A stretch of 64,000 nt of DNA from Anas platyrhynchos (taxonomy: Eukaryota > Chordata > Aves > Anseriformes > Anatidae): positions 27,339,001 through 27,403,000 of the forward strand of contig NC_092589.1 of the NCBI RefSeq assembly GCF_047663525.1. The letters are read 5' to 3'. Position 1 is the stretch's first letter, and each line of letters begins with the position of its first letter. Position numbers and translations under genes: made by a program. Positions 25,101 through 40,100 of the stretch are shown one piece after another. The notes under the pieces were generated by a model, which was not told the origin of the DNA, did no database searches, and saw only the letters and a list, made by a program, of their open reading frames with translations.

Positions 25101-28100
25101 GGTTTGCTCTGGTTTGCTGGAAGACTTGCTGAGATGACTCAGATACTGACTGGAAGCTTTCTCAACACTGTTGCGGGGAGGGGCCATTGAGCAACCAGTC
25201 TTTTCTTCCAGCGTGCTCTTGAGTGAAATGAGTGCTAAATGCAAAGAGCTGCACCCACACATCTGAGGTATATTCAGATCAGCTTCAGACATCCCTACTG
25301 CCACCGAACAGCCCTTTATTCACTGACAGTCATACCACTTCCAGCAAAGTTCCTCATGAAATAAAGCACCATCAGGGTAAGCCAAGGTGGCAGAACGTGG
25401 CCGGCTGTGTTACTGTTTAGCAGTGACTTTGTACGAATGCCCGTTCTTGTACTAAAGCTTTCATTCTATGTAGCATCCATTTTATGCTTAGTATCAATTT
25501 TCTTTCTTAATGGGCATTTTGCTCTGAAAGAATCCAGAAGCATTTGCCTGCTGGGACAGCTCCACCAAATGTGGGATCACAACAACATGGCTGCTCCAGC
25601 AGCCTCACACCTGGAGATGCTGCCGTGCATTTTATCAGCAGGAGGAACATCACACTTGGCTTTTGATAAGCTAGCCATGGAGCCTTTGCTGAGCAGGACA
25701 GCCCTGGGCTGCTTGATGTGAAAGTAGCACTCGGTGACATTGTAGGGGTGGATGGATCCTTTTTGGGGAAGCACAGGAGATGGCATTCAGGAACTTGTGA
25801 ACCTCCCATGCTTTGTGGACCCAGCATGACTCATTGCCCACCGGGAATTGTCTCGTGCAGTTCTTTGCACAGGCTCTGAACACCTCTGTTCAGTGCTCCT
25901 CCTGTCCAAATTAACGGTACAGCATGGGTGAGTAAGTGCTGCTCAGCACAGCCGAGGACTGTGGAATGGCCCTAGAGACAAGTTTTTCTTGTTTAATTTC
26001 AGTGAGCTCAGGAATCTGCTCCCTCCCCACTTGCCCACGGTGTTTTCCAGAATAAACAGGGGAGGTAACATACCTAGTACAGAACACATACAGAAAGGAT
26101 TTTGAACCCCAACTCTTCTCTAAAAGACTGACAGCTCCTCTCTGTGCGCCACAGGAACACAGAAATCTCACAAGCCTGTCATACCTCTCCTCTAGGTAGC
26201 AAATGGGTAAAACAACATAAAACATGTTCCTGAATTCCTGTGAGAATTGATGATCTAGGAATTTAGAGAATGAATCCCCCAAATCTTCTATAAGGGATAC
26301 TGCCAGAGATGTTAACTACTTGAAAACAGTGCCAATGGTCGCAGAATATTTTTAGAGGTTTCCCTCCCCTGGCGTTTCAATTTTATTCTCAGCTGTTATT
26401 TTTCTAAGGCCTACTGAAAGGCTCAGTCCTCTCTGCTGGTTCAGCTAGTCCCAAGCAGACCGATGTGTCATAAAAATAATTTCCAAGTCAAGGCAGCTGC
26501 TTGTGGTGAATAGCAGTTAAATGACAAGTTGTTCCAGGAGCGCTGGAACAAGCAAAGCCTGATTTTCTCCAGATCCGTGTCTCATGCTTGACTTTGAGCT
26601 GTGACTGGGGCTGCTTCTATAACTGGGGCACTTCTTGTGGTGCTTCGCTATGTGCAGCCTCTCGTACCGTGTGATGTGGGATCATTAGGCAGGATTCTCC
26701 TCACATCAGATGCACTTAGAGGGTCCCTTACTTCTGTTGGGTCATTGATTTTCAGGAGGGTGATAGAAGGATCATGTCTTTGACACTTATTTTGCAGTCA
26801 GCTCTCTGACCAGAGTATTTTGAGATCAGCGGGGGGACAGATAAACAGCTTGACAGGACAGACGCATGCCTGTACACACACAGTGATCATGTCATTCCTG
26901 TTTCCTTGGGGAAGCATGATAATCACAGCAAATATTATGCAAGCTACACTACAGGGCATGCAAAACCAAATTAAATGGATAAGGCAGGGTGGCTTGAGAA
27001 GGAATCAATTAGGCAGCAGCCCACAGAAAGTCATGCAGCATGATTTTTGGTAATTTCAGCAACCAGTGGGCTTCAGTGTTGGTTGCTGAGCTTAAATGAA
27101 CCTTTATAAATTTTTATAAACTGAGTGTGTTTAGTAACTGTGATAGCTTACGAAAATGCAGTGGTACTTACCTAGATTTGCTTTTAATAAACGAGATACA
27201 AAATATGCTAATATATTCTTGTATAATTCCTGATGGTGGTTAAACACCTGTGACTGATACCACCTACCTACATTGTGGAAAATGTGTCAGTATTTTGCCT
27301 CTCCTGTTTCAGCAAGGTAACTGATTTGCCTGAGCTCTCTCTGTAAAAATACGTACTGCTCTGTCAGTGAGTCAGTAGAAGCCAAGTAAACCTCAGAGTA
27401 AACCAATTCCTTTGGGTCTTGATGGCATCCTTTTGTCAACACAACGTAGATATACAACCTTACATATCTGATTTCAGGCCAGGGCACTACGGTGAGCTTT
27501 TGATATGAACAGAGCATCTGACCCCAAAAGCCAGCATGAGCTGGTGCGTGTGAGAGACGTACTGATAGGATGTGTAAGAGCCTAATAATTACTTACCTCT
27601 TTGATTATACTGGCTGTTGTATAAAAGCTGGTATAAAACCTTATTCCCAAACCAGAATAAGTAAAAATAATGGTGGATACAATTTGTGTACAAGTGCATC
27701 ATAATCTCTTGCTGAGTGGTTTTAATACTTTGTTTATAGCTTGCCTGCCTCAGATAAGCCATAAATGCAAATCTATTGTGTGAAGAAACCTAGCATTACA
27801 TTTCACGTGATGTGTGAGGCAAGATTCCTGTGGATCACAGTGTTTTTCTTTACTCATGTGTATTCTAGATCTGATGCAATATTTTTCTGCTTTGCAGGTG
27901 ATTTTCAAGGCTAAATCAAAATATTCCCCAGAGCTACTGAAATACAGGTAAGAACTGTGCAAATATTTGTTATGGTAAAGAAAAGTAGCCATGTACTTTG
28001 AGAAACGCTACATCTCTGATCATTTGTGGTGCTCATATCTCTGCTACTCATATTTAAATCCCAGTGTTTACGATGATGGTTCTGAGGCCAGCTTCTTCCT

Positions 28101-31100
28101 CTGACTTTTCAAAGTCTGTGTCATTTCCCAACACAAGTAACGTTTTCAGCCATTCACATATTTCAAAGGCAACTATTTAAAATACAAGCAGAAAACATTG
28201 ACCCTGGTGATTTGTCTACAAAATTTGTTTTGCCTATGTGTTCTTAAATAAAAGCTTTGTATGTTAGGTGAATCCAGATCCAGCACTTTGGTAAAGGTAG
28301 CAGGGTGGTGTATTCATTTTGACAGGAAAGAGTGAGACTGGTTATTTCTCAGCCCAGAAGTGAGGTCAGTGGTAATAAAAGACTCCAAAGTTTCGGGAAG
28401 CTGAGACAAGTGTTATGAAGGGAAGGAGCTAGAGAGAACGGCTTCAACGTGATGATGTGTTTGGGAGCTCACAGATAGCTTTCCACAACTCCATAGAGTT
28501 GAGGCTATGGTAGCTCTGCATTTAGGTGGTGAGATCCATTTGGGGTCTTGTTTGAGCAGGAGGGATTGTCAGGAGCTCCCTGAAAGCTTCCGGAAAGGCA
28601 TAAATGACCAGAAAGCTGAGGAAGAGCTCAGTAAATTAATGTTCACTGTGGCAATTCCTAAAACCTTCAATCAGGGGCAATGTTGTTTAGTTAGGGTGGG
28701 AGAGCAAGAGAGGTTGTCTCCTTTCTAAACAAAGGTTTACAGTTTGAAGTCAGGATGGGAAAGCAGAGTAATTTGCAATTGAAATCTGACCCCGTATTTG
28801 CTGACTGATCAGGAGAACGTGGAACTGTATCAACAGGTCAGACATTAATACTGTCCTTGCTCTGGACAAGGGTTATCTGGCTGGGTTTTGACACAGCTGG
28901 AGCAGCGATCACCCAGCGCAAGTGCATGAGAGACAGAGATGTGCAAGACATGTTTGGCAGAATGGCAGGACAACGAGAGCAGACTTGGGGTGAGCAGTGC
29001 ATGGACTGGTGAGCAGTGAGGTATGAGACAGGCAAGGTGTGGATGCTGACTGAGGGATGGGGACTCCATGCTGAGGAGCAGCTGATGCAGGAACAGTGAG
29101 GGTGAGAACAGAGAAGGCTGTGTCTGTTTTGGTGGCCCCAGGAATGCTTCCAAGCTAGTGGGTCTGTGTGCATACCTTGGCTGCCTCCCAAACCTCAAGG
29201 GGCAAGAGCCAGATGCTCCCTGGTGAACACTGCGGCATACAAATACCTACATCCCCCTTTGGGCTCTGGTTTCTGTGGGAAGGAAATCCAGGAGTATGGG
29301 CTGGCAGACAAGCACAGCACACACCAGCCAGCCCCCAGCAAGTGACAGAGCCTGTCGCTGATGGCACACATAGCCAGGAGGAATAAGGAGGAAGGCTTTG
29401 CACAACACCTGAGCTGTAGGTTCTGCTGGTATAGGGAAACTGTGAACATGTTCCTGGCTGGCTTTAAAGGTGAGAGAGAGACTTTGAACCTTGTCTGTTA
29501 CTACTGTTTGTGGCAAGGCTTTATTCATGAAAAAAAGCACAAAAAGTTATTTCTTCAAGCAAAGGGAGCTTCTGAACTTGTTTTATTTGTTCAGTGTCCA
29601 TGAAGTGACCGCATTATTGTGGGCAGCATTTCTCATGTACAGACTGCTCTGCTCTCAACAGATCAACGCCTGCCCCAGCTCTTGCCCTCTGCATTTCTAA
29701 CACAGGTCACTCTTGAATCTGGTCTAGCCTTTTGCCTCTTATTCAGCCCTCTTGTTAAAGGACCACAGTAGTATCTTGTTTTAATATCTAGAGCGATTAG
29801 CATGAATGTGGTTAGCCTGTGTAAAAGAGCCAAATAAATGAAGCCGACCTCATTTCCTTTCTTATAGAGGGCAGCTGAAGTGGTGTAAATACACGCACAC
29901 CTGCAGCAGAGGTCCTCTATCTTAATCATAACAGGCTAGCGAAAGGCGGATGATTTGGGCCTTCATACAAGGGTGGAGTCAACAGTTACTGAATTTGTTT
30001 TTTTTTTTTTAATTTTCTTTTTGACTTTTTCACATTTTTTTAATAAGTGGCAGACCATATTGCCTGATGTCATTTCTGCAGCACGGCAGGAATGGATAAG
30101 GGCAACATATGCAAGTCAGCAGAGAGGTGGGGCTGCAGTCTGTATATTGACAAAGGTCTCGGAAATCAGAATCATTTCAGATAAGGGAAAAAATGATGAA
30201 ATCCTGTCAGAGAGCTGGAATCTTAAGTAAATTTTACTCAGCATAGCCTTCATGATATTAGTCACTGTGGCAAAAGATCTCACGGCCAAGCCTGTGCTAG
30301 CCCAGCTTCGTATTTAAACAGCCTCCTTCTGCATCGCCCTGGGCTTGGGGAGTTCTTACAGTCCCTGGGTTTGAATGAGGCTTGCTGTGCTGTGTGTGCA
30401 TGTGTTGTACATACAAACCTCAGACGCTGTATGGTTTCTGAGGAAACCACATACAGAATGTAGTAGTTTCACCCAGATTTTCTCATTAAACAAGGCAGAA
30501 TTCACGGCATTCAGCTGTAATTTGGTGTTAAGCTCAAAGAAAAACTTCAGAGGTGCATCCAGCCTGACAGAAAAAAGAGAACAACCTGACATGTGCCTTC
30601 CCTGGCCAAGCCAGATTACACACAGCTCCGCTTTAGGGACTGGCCTCAGCATGGGGATTATGCACAACAGGCTGTTTGAACAGTTGCTGGTGTAATGTGG
30701 AAGCACCTCTCCTGTCCAGCTTTCTCTTTTCTGAAAAAAAAAAAAAGCTTATTCTTTCATTCTAGGTGCCCATGTAGTTGAAATGTAGGGGCGCATTCTG
30801 CCTTTAAGTGAGGCTGTAATGTTTTGTAATGTTTTCTGCAGCTGCAGAGACCCTAAAACTGCCCGGAGAGACACAGCCTCCATCTCCATCAGTGCTTATT
30901 CAGAGGTTCAGCCACAATGCTTCCTTTGTCAGAACAGGCAGCCGCTTCCCCAGCCACATCATGTTAATAAGGGGGATGGAAGCTCATTATGTGAAGAGCT
31001 GCACAACTGACGGGCCATGACAGCTCACACTGGTACATATGGCAGTGTGTGGGCATGAGAGCATGACAGTGCTTTGCTGGTGGTGTTTTTTTGGCTAAAA

Positions 31101-34100
31101 CCTGTCAAGGAGGAGCACGGTCTGGAAGCTTCTCAGCCTTGCTGTTTGTGAGCCAGCATCTGGGGCATGCAGGCTGAAGCAGAAGGTCCCTCTGACTAAG
31201 CAGAGCACAAAGACTGCACGTACTTACTGTCCCACACATAGGCAGTGTGTAAGTACATATCTTTCCTCCTCAGCCCCAAACCCACAGTTATATCTTACTT
31301 GCACTGCAATGGGGGAACCATACGGGTGGTGGGGGGAGCAAATAGGCTGTGGGAGGGCAAGGAAAGGAAGACACCTGACCATAACATAAAGACTTTTGAA
31401 ATATTAATAAAATCTGTAAAGGTTCCACCACTTCAACTAGGAGCTGCATCCACCAAAGGAAGCCATGTGAGAGAGGAGAAGCTTTAGGACTGTGAGGTTT
31501 ACAGGAGCTGCCTTGTGTATCCTAAGAGCAGAGCCCTGCCCTGGAAGATTATGAATGAGCACAATCTTCCCCCCCAGAGGGATTTCCATGACTGGCAAGG
31601 AAAAGACAGCAGACTTGCTCACTGCCAGATACAGCTGGGAAGAAGGATATTGATTCATAAACACAAGCAGAGAATTACAGGCTTTCAGTTCTCCCTGTTA
31701 CACATCTAACAGGTCTCAAAGGTGTACCCTTTCCTTTCCTGCCGTCTGAAAAGAAGCCAGCTGCACTTGTGTTTTGTGGCTGGGTTGGTGCCATCCCAAA
31801 ACGATATGAACGTGTGAAAGAGAATTATCATCATTGGGCAAAAGTACTTTTGAACAATACAAATTTGATTCTTCAGAGACAATCTGTACGTTTGCTATCA
31901 GCCAAATTCAAGATTCTCAGCAGGCATGAAGGGCTGTGACCAAAACCTCATGTTCTGTGACTGTAGATTATAAACCTTATCAGAAATTGCCTCGGTCAAC
32001 AATGATAATGAAGTAAGCAAACACTTAAAATGGAAACATGCTTCTTTTTATTCCTTTTTTTTTTTTTTCTTTAAATGAAAAACTCTGCAGCTGTGTGTAG
32101 GAGTAAAGAGAAGCAGCCTTCCTTGAGTATATGGTATACTTACACTGCAGGTATCACTGCTGGGTAGGTAGGAAAAAATACAAATGGGGAAAACCAGTCC
32201 AACTGCTAGGCTCCTGACACATTCCTGTTCCAGCTCTGCTCCCGTGGTTGTGCAAACAAACCCTTTGCCTGGCATAGATGGCAAAATGCTAACCCTTAAT
32301 CAATGTGCATATAATAAATGTGCATAAATTTCTCTCAAGAGGCTGCCCATAACCAAGATATTTAGGAAAAGTGACAGAAAAAGATGCCGGGGAACCAATA
32401 ACTCAGAGATTTCCTACAGTTAGACATTTCCCTAATTTAATGTGAAATCTGTCTACAAAGACTGGCAGTGATGTTTTTCACGGCAGTGATGATGTAGTAA
32501 AACCAGGATCAACACCAGCCCATTCCAACCAACTCGACCTTTTGTGAGGTTTCTCCTGTCAGCAAATAGTCAGAGGGTTTGTGCTGTATGTGAAGTGCAT
32601 GCCTTAAGACGTGTATTTAAATGATTTGTAAGAACTGTGCCACGGTATTTCTGCTGCAAATACTTTTCCAAGTTTTGTTGCTTGACATTAGTTTTGTTAC
32701 CTACTGCTTGTTCTATAACTTAAAAAAAAAAAAAAAAAGGGGTTGAAATAAGCTGTGTTCATCTCTCCAGTGGTCTAGAGTACTTTGATTTTGCCTTGGG
32801 TGGCTGCTCACTCCGTCAGCCGTGGCAGCCCAAGTGTGACTTTCAGTGCTCGGAGTGCAACTTCCATCTCATGACTGACACTTGCTGAACAATGTCGCTA
32901 AAACTGTTTTCTCCTCACTCTCCCAGGTTGCCCCTCTACCTGGCTTCTCTTTTCATAAGTCTCCTCTTCCTCTTGGTGAATTTAACATGTGCAGTATTGG
33001 TGAGGACACAGAACTCAGAGAGAAAAGTCATTGTCTCTGTCCGGGTGGCAATTAATGACACGTTGTTTGTGCTGTGCGCTGTTTCACTCTCCATCTGCCT
33101 GTATAAGATTTCCAAGATGTCTTTAGCCAACATTTACTTGGAGTCCAAGGTAAGGTACATTTTCAGTTCCTTTTAAAGTACCTTCTGAGAGATGTGGGCA
33201 GTGCGAAGCGAAGGCACAAAACTCTGTTGATCCCCCAAGAACTAGAGGCCTTAGACTTCATAGCTTACACTTGTCCATCTTGCTCAATAAATTAATTAAA
33301 TACTAAGCAAGGGTGCTTTTGGCTAACAGCAGAAACCCCAAAATACCTGTCTTTAGGACAGAATTTATAGATCTACTGGCTGGAGTTTCTCAGCTGTTCT
33401 TCATATGGATACTGCTTTCTCCAGAACTATGTCTGACGACCACTTCATTTCTGTACTGGTACATAGAGGTGGGCTGTGCTTTAGGATCCTTCAGCTTGTC
33501 AGATTATTGATTGATTATTTTAAACGTTTAAGGTAGCAGCGTGGTGATTGTAAGTCAGAAATAGGAATATGAATCTCCCTTTATAACGTTGCATACTGTC
33601 CTACAGATAGGAAGAATGTGTTTTAGAAGACTTAATGCTTTAGAAATTCATCCAGGTGGGGAGAAGGAGGAAAAATGTCCTATCACTCTGCAAAATGTTC
33701 TTTCAAGAATTTTCATTAGGTTCACAGCTTTGGTCAAAGGGCTGGTTTCATAGGTGACATCATGTGATAAAAGCTAGCAGTGTTTGTCATAAAATCAGTG
33801 ATGATGTTTTGTATCTATACATAATGACACTTGTATTCATAGTACATGGTTACATCTTAAAGTAAATTAGTTTAACCACTAGAGCATTACCACAACAAAC
33901 CTTCCAAAAATGTAAGTTTCAGCTGCTAGTTAGAAAATCTTACAATAAAATCCATCTCTCCATTTAGTTAATCAGATGAAAGGAACACTTTTCCTGTTTA
34001 ATCAAATCTGGCGATACTGCACAACAACTGAGAGTTCATGGCTGAACAGAAGATTTAAAAACACGGCTTAGTTTGTTTTGTTTCTTTCAAGGCTGTCATT

Positions 34101-37100
34101 TGCTGACCAAAGGGCATGGGCAATGGATTATTTTTACTAGGAAGAAAAGTTTTTCTACTGCTGCAAATCACAGAAGCGTAAATCTCTGTAACAAAGCCGT
34201 GTTAACCTACAAGAGGCTTTGGTAGATTACTTGTTCCGTTTCCTCCTTCTGCTGGGAACCCGATCTTCTTTACTTCAAGCTATTTCACAAAAAAGCAAAC
34301 AAACTGCAGCACTGCTGCAAAGAGGAAAAGACAGGACACTGAGCCATCAAAGTCTGAATGTTGAAATGAGAATTAAAGAGCTTTGCTCTTTTCTGCTGAC
34401 CTGAGGTGGGAGTCCCTCTGGGGACTTCCAGTAGGATTTCACTGCACATACTGCGGGATACAGAAGGCTGGAGCCCGGTGAAAAAACATCCTGGTTTAAT
34501 CTGCTACCGCTGTGCTGAAAAAACTAGCTAAAGAAGAAAAAATTCTTCTTCATGGTGATACGATAGAAGTATCATTAGAGATAATGTCTGGGGCGTGTGT
34601 AGATAGGGATTGCTACCAGCAGCCTTTTATTTGTATCTCCCTTCTGCCTTCCGACCAGGGGTGAAATCGCTGGTGGAGATGCTGCATCCACCTTCGTGAT
34701 GTGGCATGGGGACGGACCTGGCTCTCTGGCCACAGGTCAGGCAGCACCAGGGAGGTGCGCGGCCCCTCCGAGAGGTGTGAGGGGCTGACTCGGGACGGTT
34801 CTCTGCTGGCCAGAGGCTTCCTGTGCTGGGGCACTGCCAGCCTGGGGCTGCCCCCTCTTCTACAGGGACGCCTTCTGGCTCTGCTCCTGTCTCTGCAATC
34901 TCCCTTCCCCAAGCCACCACATGTATCTGACTGGCAGGGAGAACGGGACAATTTTATCCCCTTCTTTGCTTTGGTGTCAGTTTGCTAAAGCTGCAGCACA
35001 TTCAGCTCTTAAAGAAAGCAAAGTTATTTAAGAACAACAGCCCTGTGGGGAAACGGGTACAGGGAAATGCCGACCCCATTCCGCTCTTCACTTCTGTTTT
35101 TGAAAGCTGCCACCGAAGGGGCTGAGGTACTGAGGTACGTGCCTGTCAGCAGCTTCCCTCGGCTCGCTCACCCTCAGTTTCCATGGCAGCGCCACTGCTC
35201 GTGCGGGAGGAGAACAGAGAAGTGCCCAGCAAACGTTTCCTCTTTCTGGCATTTCCTGCTCGCTCGTCTTGCCACAGCTTTCACCGCCTTGTGCTGGGTG
35301 CCCGGGTCCCGTTCCCACACAGAGCAGGCTCCTGGCTCGCCCCCGACATGGCTGCAGGTTGGGGCCTGGTCGGCGGCGTTTGGAGTGGGAAGTCAGTCAG
35401 AGAGACTGACCGCGCTGGGGATTTTGTAACACCCCTGAGCTTGACCGGTCTCTGAATCGGTGTTTTTTGCTGGGAAAACACGCAAGCTCGTTTCCTGCAG
35501 GCTTTTCTGACAAGTCCCTGAGCTCCTTTTAACTGACTCTCCTCAGGGATGACCCAGGCCGAGGAGCTTGGCTGGCAGAGCCGCAGGACAGCAGCTGCCA
35601 GCACAGCAGAGGGGCCCTGAAGCTCAGGGATTCAGGACGTGGTGACTCGGTGACTTTCCTGACTCTCCAGCAGCCAGTTGTGTTATCTCTGTGCTCTCCG
35701 GTGCTCTGCTCCTGGACTGCAGGTGTGGAAGCAGAGTTTGGGTGGAGGGGACAGGGTGCAGGCCCGCCTGTCCCTGCACTGCCGCGAGGGGTCCTGTGGC
35801 AGGAGGAGCAGCTTCCCTCTTGGCTCATCTGTCCCAGATGGATTAGAGGAGCCCATCTGCATGGTGTGGGTCTCTGCCAGGAGAGGGAGGGCAGGGCTAG
35901 TGAAGCAAATGGCTGCAAGGTGTTTTGCTCCCCTGCAGCATGGTTCTCTATAGCATTCCTCTTTCAGCTGTGAAAAGCAGTATTGCAGAGCTGACTGCAC
36001 AGAATTTATATCGAGTTTCTTCCTTCAGAGGCAGTCCCCTTTTGGTACATCTGCTGCCTCCACAGTCAGTCTCACACTGCTCCCTGTAGCCATGGCTCCT
36101 TGATTCCTTCCTTTGGAAGTTGGTGCTGCTGCAGCAACTCCTGTGCTGCTCCCTCAGCCCCCTGCATCCAGTGGCCGGGATGTCATGTCACACTTTTTCC
36201 TCACACTGGATGAGGCTCTGTCCCCTTCTCTGACCATTTCCTTCGCTAGGACTCAGGAGCTATCTCAAATCCACACTTGCAGTCTCATTGCTTCCCTTGT
36301 GCCAGTGTCCCACTCCCAGCCTGCCCTGCCATGGTCACTCTGCCCGTAGGCTGTGCTTCCTCATTGTCTCCTCCATGTTGACTTTAGGTAAGGCAGGATG
36401 TTCTGTTCCTCTCTGGGCTGTGTTTTACTGCTGACTCCTATGATCTGCTCAGTACTTGGAAGGAGAAATAGGTGCACAGCAAGCAGTTATAAAAAGATGT
36501 AAGGTTGCATCATACTAGTAGTCAGCACCTGATATAGGATGCTCAATAGCTAGTGCACAGCTGGAAGCTGAATTCTGCTGCTCCATCTGATATCAAGTGT
36601 TGTTCTCATGTACTGTCATTGCTGTGAAAATAGTACTTGTACAACAGTCACAGGAGTTAGTCACAGCCCATCTTGGCAGGGGCTGGAATTGCTACCATTC
36701 CCTGGAAACCACCATGCTGGTAAAATATAGGAATACACATCGTATAGGATGTGCTGATCAAAGAAGGAAAGTCAATCTCCTTAGGCAAATTAGCGTGACA
36801 ACCCCCTGAAGTCCATGCAAAGCGATGTTCTTGTCAACTTCCCATACAAATAATAACCTATGTTTAATTCTCTTCCAGGGCTCATCTGTGTGTCAGGTGA
36901 CAAGTATAGGAGTGACTGTTATACTACTTTATACCTCACGAGCCTGTTACAATTTGTTCATCTTATCATTTTCCCAAACCAAGAAAGTCAATTCTTTTGA
37001 TTATGATTGGTACAACGTATCAGATCAGGCAAGTATGAAAATATTTGCTAATGAGAAAAACTCATTCTGCATGTGACGGCTGATTTCCTAAATGATATGG

Positions 37101-40100
37101 CAAGAGGCAATAATATATTAAAATTCTATTGCTTTTTTTTCCTTTTATTTGATGCACTAGATTTGTTTTGCTCTAGGAGTACGAAGAAAGGAGGGAAAAA
37201 AACAGCACTGAAAGAAAAACTGTTAATTAAATTATCCTTTTATATCGTGTATTTTATTTACTTTGATTTTATTAAAAAAATCATTTTATTAAAAAAAACA
37301 CAGGTGTTTTGTTCATTAGAAAGAAAGTATTGTGGTTGGAGGAGAAAAATAGTGCTCGATTCCACTGAAATGCCAAGTTCTAAAGTAATTGTCAATTCTC
37401 CCATTGCCTTCTAGTGCTGTGGAGTTATTTACCATAATTCTGTCAGTAGTGCGATACCTTCTGTAGTTTTAGGTTCAGACTATGATTCCTCTCAACTTTT
37501 AATTAAGACAACAATTAAAATGACAATTCAGGTTGAAAACTAGGAGTGGTAAAAACACTGAAGGAAATAAGCAGGTGATTCTTTGAATTTTGTGAAACGT
37601 GGGCATCCAATTCCTTTCTCTACTCTGAAGCATGTAGGTAGGTCCCAGTAGTTTTCCAGCTCTGTCAAGGCTCAGCAGAATGGAAGGCCTGGGTCTGGAC
37701 CATGACTAAATATTTTTTGGCCCCAAAATCCCAGACACATGACGCTGCCCCACCACCCCAGCAAGCACTTGCTGAGCAGAAGCCGTGTTCCCAGACATGC
37801 AAGCACCTCGTAGTACCAGGCTAGGCTAGCAAACCTGGAGCCATTATCAGTTTTTTGTTGAGTAGTAGATAAAATTGTAAATAAGATATAGGTAAACAGC
37901 AGGGGAAGATTGCCCAGAGGTTCTCATTAAGAGTTATTTGAGCAGGGTTTGTCAGGGGATCACTAATCTCCCCTGCTGCTGTGTGGTTAAGAGGAGAGCA
38001 GCTAGGTGGTACCACTCTGTGTAATTAGAAGACACAAGTTTCAGATGGAAGGGCAGTAGGCTGTGATTCACCTCCTGAATCCAATTTTTACTTCCCTGTC
38101 AGTGGGGCCTGCAGCACATGCTGCTGACCCCTTGCAAGGACAGGAAATCTATGGCCAGAGTATTGGGTCCAGTTTCCCACCTGTGGTTGTTCCTAGGGAG
38201 CTGAGTGAAATGCTTTAGGCCGTATTGTGGCACTGCCTCAGCTCACCTGTCACAAACATTACCCTTATTTCTTCTGTAGAAAACACACAAAAAGACAAGA
38301 TTTGCCCTCTGCAGCTGTGGTGAACAGTGGAATTAAATCTAGAGAGGAATTCAAAGCTAATGCTAGAGTAACTGCATGGTTATTCAGGCTAAAAACATGC
38401 ACCAATTTGAGGGGATCCGAGCATGAATTTTAAAGGTCACATTGCCAGCAATGCCCTTGAAGACGTGGGCATTGAGTGTTCCTTCATGTGTTATTCTCAG
38501 CTGGGAAAGGACTAGTTTCTCATTATGTCAGTTTTATCCCTTTCTTCCCAGTCTAAGAGCCTAGCCTGCCAAGCGCCCACTGAACTTACATTTTCCTGAA
38601 GAAAAGATGGAGGCATGAGAAAGAGGGAGGAGAGGAGGTAGAAGGAAAGGGAAATCATGTACCCAGCAACATAGAATATTGATTTTTTTTTTCTTTTTAG
38701 TATGCCTTTAATAATTAACCAGGTTAATCCAGCTTTACTGGATATAGTTTCTGGCCATGTTGTTCAGCCACTTAAGTATAGGTCTCCATAAGAAGACATG
38801 TTGCCTCTTGCACCTTCTAAGCAAGCTGCAGTTTTTGTTTGTGAACATTTTTCTCTTTGAATTTTCAACAGGCAGATCTGAAATGTCAGCTGGGAGATGC
38901 AGGTTACATAGTGTTTGGAGTGATCCTTTTCATCTGGGAGCTCTTGCCTACTTCCTTGGTGGTGTATTTCTTCCGTGTCCGAAACCCTACAAAAGATCTA
39001 GTGAGTGAAATCTGTTAGTACATTTGATGGCATGATGTCCTGGCAGGTGTGGAGGGCTCAGTTTCTGAAGGAACTTTTGCTTCTTTATGTTTTGACTTAT
39101 CTTTTTCAAGGTGTCCTCAGCAGAATAAAAGCAACCCAAGCTTACCACTTTGTTATGCTAAAGTTCTCATGAGAAAATCTCATCATATTTACCAAGAAGA
39201 AAGGATATTTCTTGGGCAATTTACCTTAAGAAACAGTAATCTTAAATTTAGGGACATGTTCCTTTTGGGTTGATATGGCACCGTACTAGTCAGTGAAAAA
39301 GAAGTCAGCTTGTTATTCAAACCTGGTATCTTTCATTACACAGTGAAAATCATTCTCTGCTAACTGTTCAATGGCATATATGAAATAGATTGAACTCTTC
39401 AAGCTTTGTGCCTGCTGAATTGTTTCCATGTCAAAAGCCAATAGCCACAGTAAGCGCTACTACCATTTCTGTTTGCTATTTCAGCAGAGCAGGGAATAAG
39501 GTGTGAGTTGGAAGGGTAACCCCTTCTAATTACTCTTAATATCTAGGCAATTAATAGATGGACTATCATTTAATAGCTGTAGGCAGCATTCCCAGGTTAG
39601 TGTAGGATATGCTGACTGACAGGTACATGGGGAGTATCAGCCTTGGACTAGGATTACTAAGGTAATGTTTCTATAGGGCCAATCCAGTCAGCTACCCCAA
39701 GGAAGACATAAATGGTAAATTCACATATAAGAGAAGCAATTCATATGTGTTTTTTTTGTTGTTGTTGTTGTTGGTTTTTTTTTTTAGTGGACACCATGAT
39801 TTTTATCCTCACACACAGATTTCAGAGATAATAATAATGCCAAACTGAGTGAGGAAGTAACAAACCTCCACTTAAATAAAACTCTTCTTACTGTTCGCCT
39901 GCGATACTGATTTCCTGCTAGAAACCTACAAGTTAGCCCGTGTGTACATCACAAACAAAAAAAAAAAAAAAAAAAAAGGAAAAGATCAGATCAACTCCTG
40001 CTTAGGAGTCAGCCAGGATAACTGCAAAGAAAAGAAATTAAATGTTTTAGTTTTGCTGTTGCTCTTCTACAAAGTGACTAGAGAAAGAACTGCAAATGAT

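Larger units (their letters stand above)
19157..27897 (+). other. GPR137B: GPR137B intron 1 (8.7 kb)
   Basis: GT-AG intron. It has GC-richer segments (about 19,970-20,400 and 22,500-24,700), a C14 run (19,599-19,612), a short repeat of GGCCAAA near 23,030 and a long A-rich stretch (24,858-24,960). A 193-codon minus-strand frame at 23,630-24,211 has no recognisable domain or exon boundaries. No embedded gene is recognised. Confidence 0.8.

Noticed and set aside
34613..35973. Cluster of 75-130-codon frames in intron 3
   Set aside because: They overlap each other on both strands within one GC-rich block, with no domain and no consistent splice sites; only the composition anomaly is reported.
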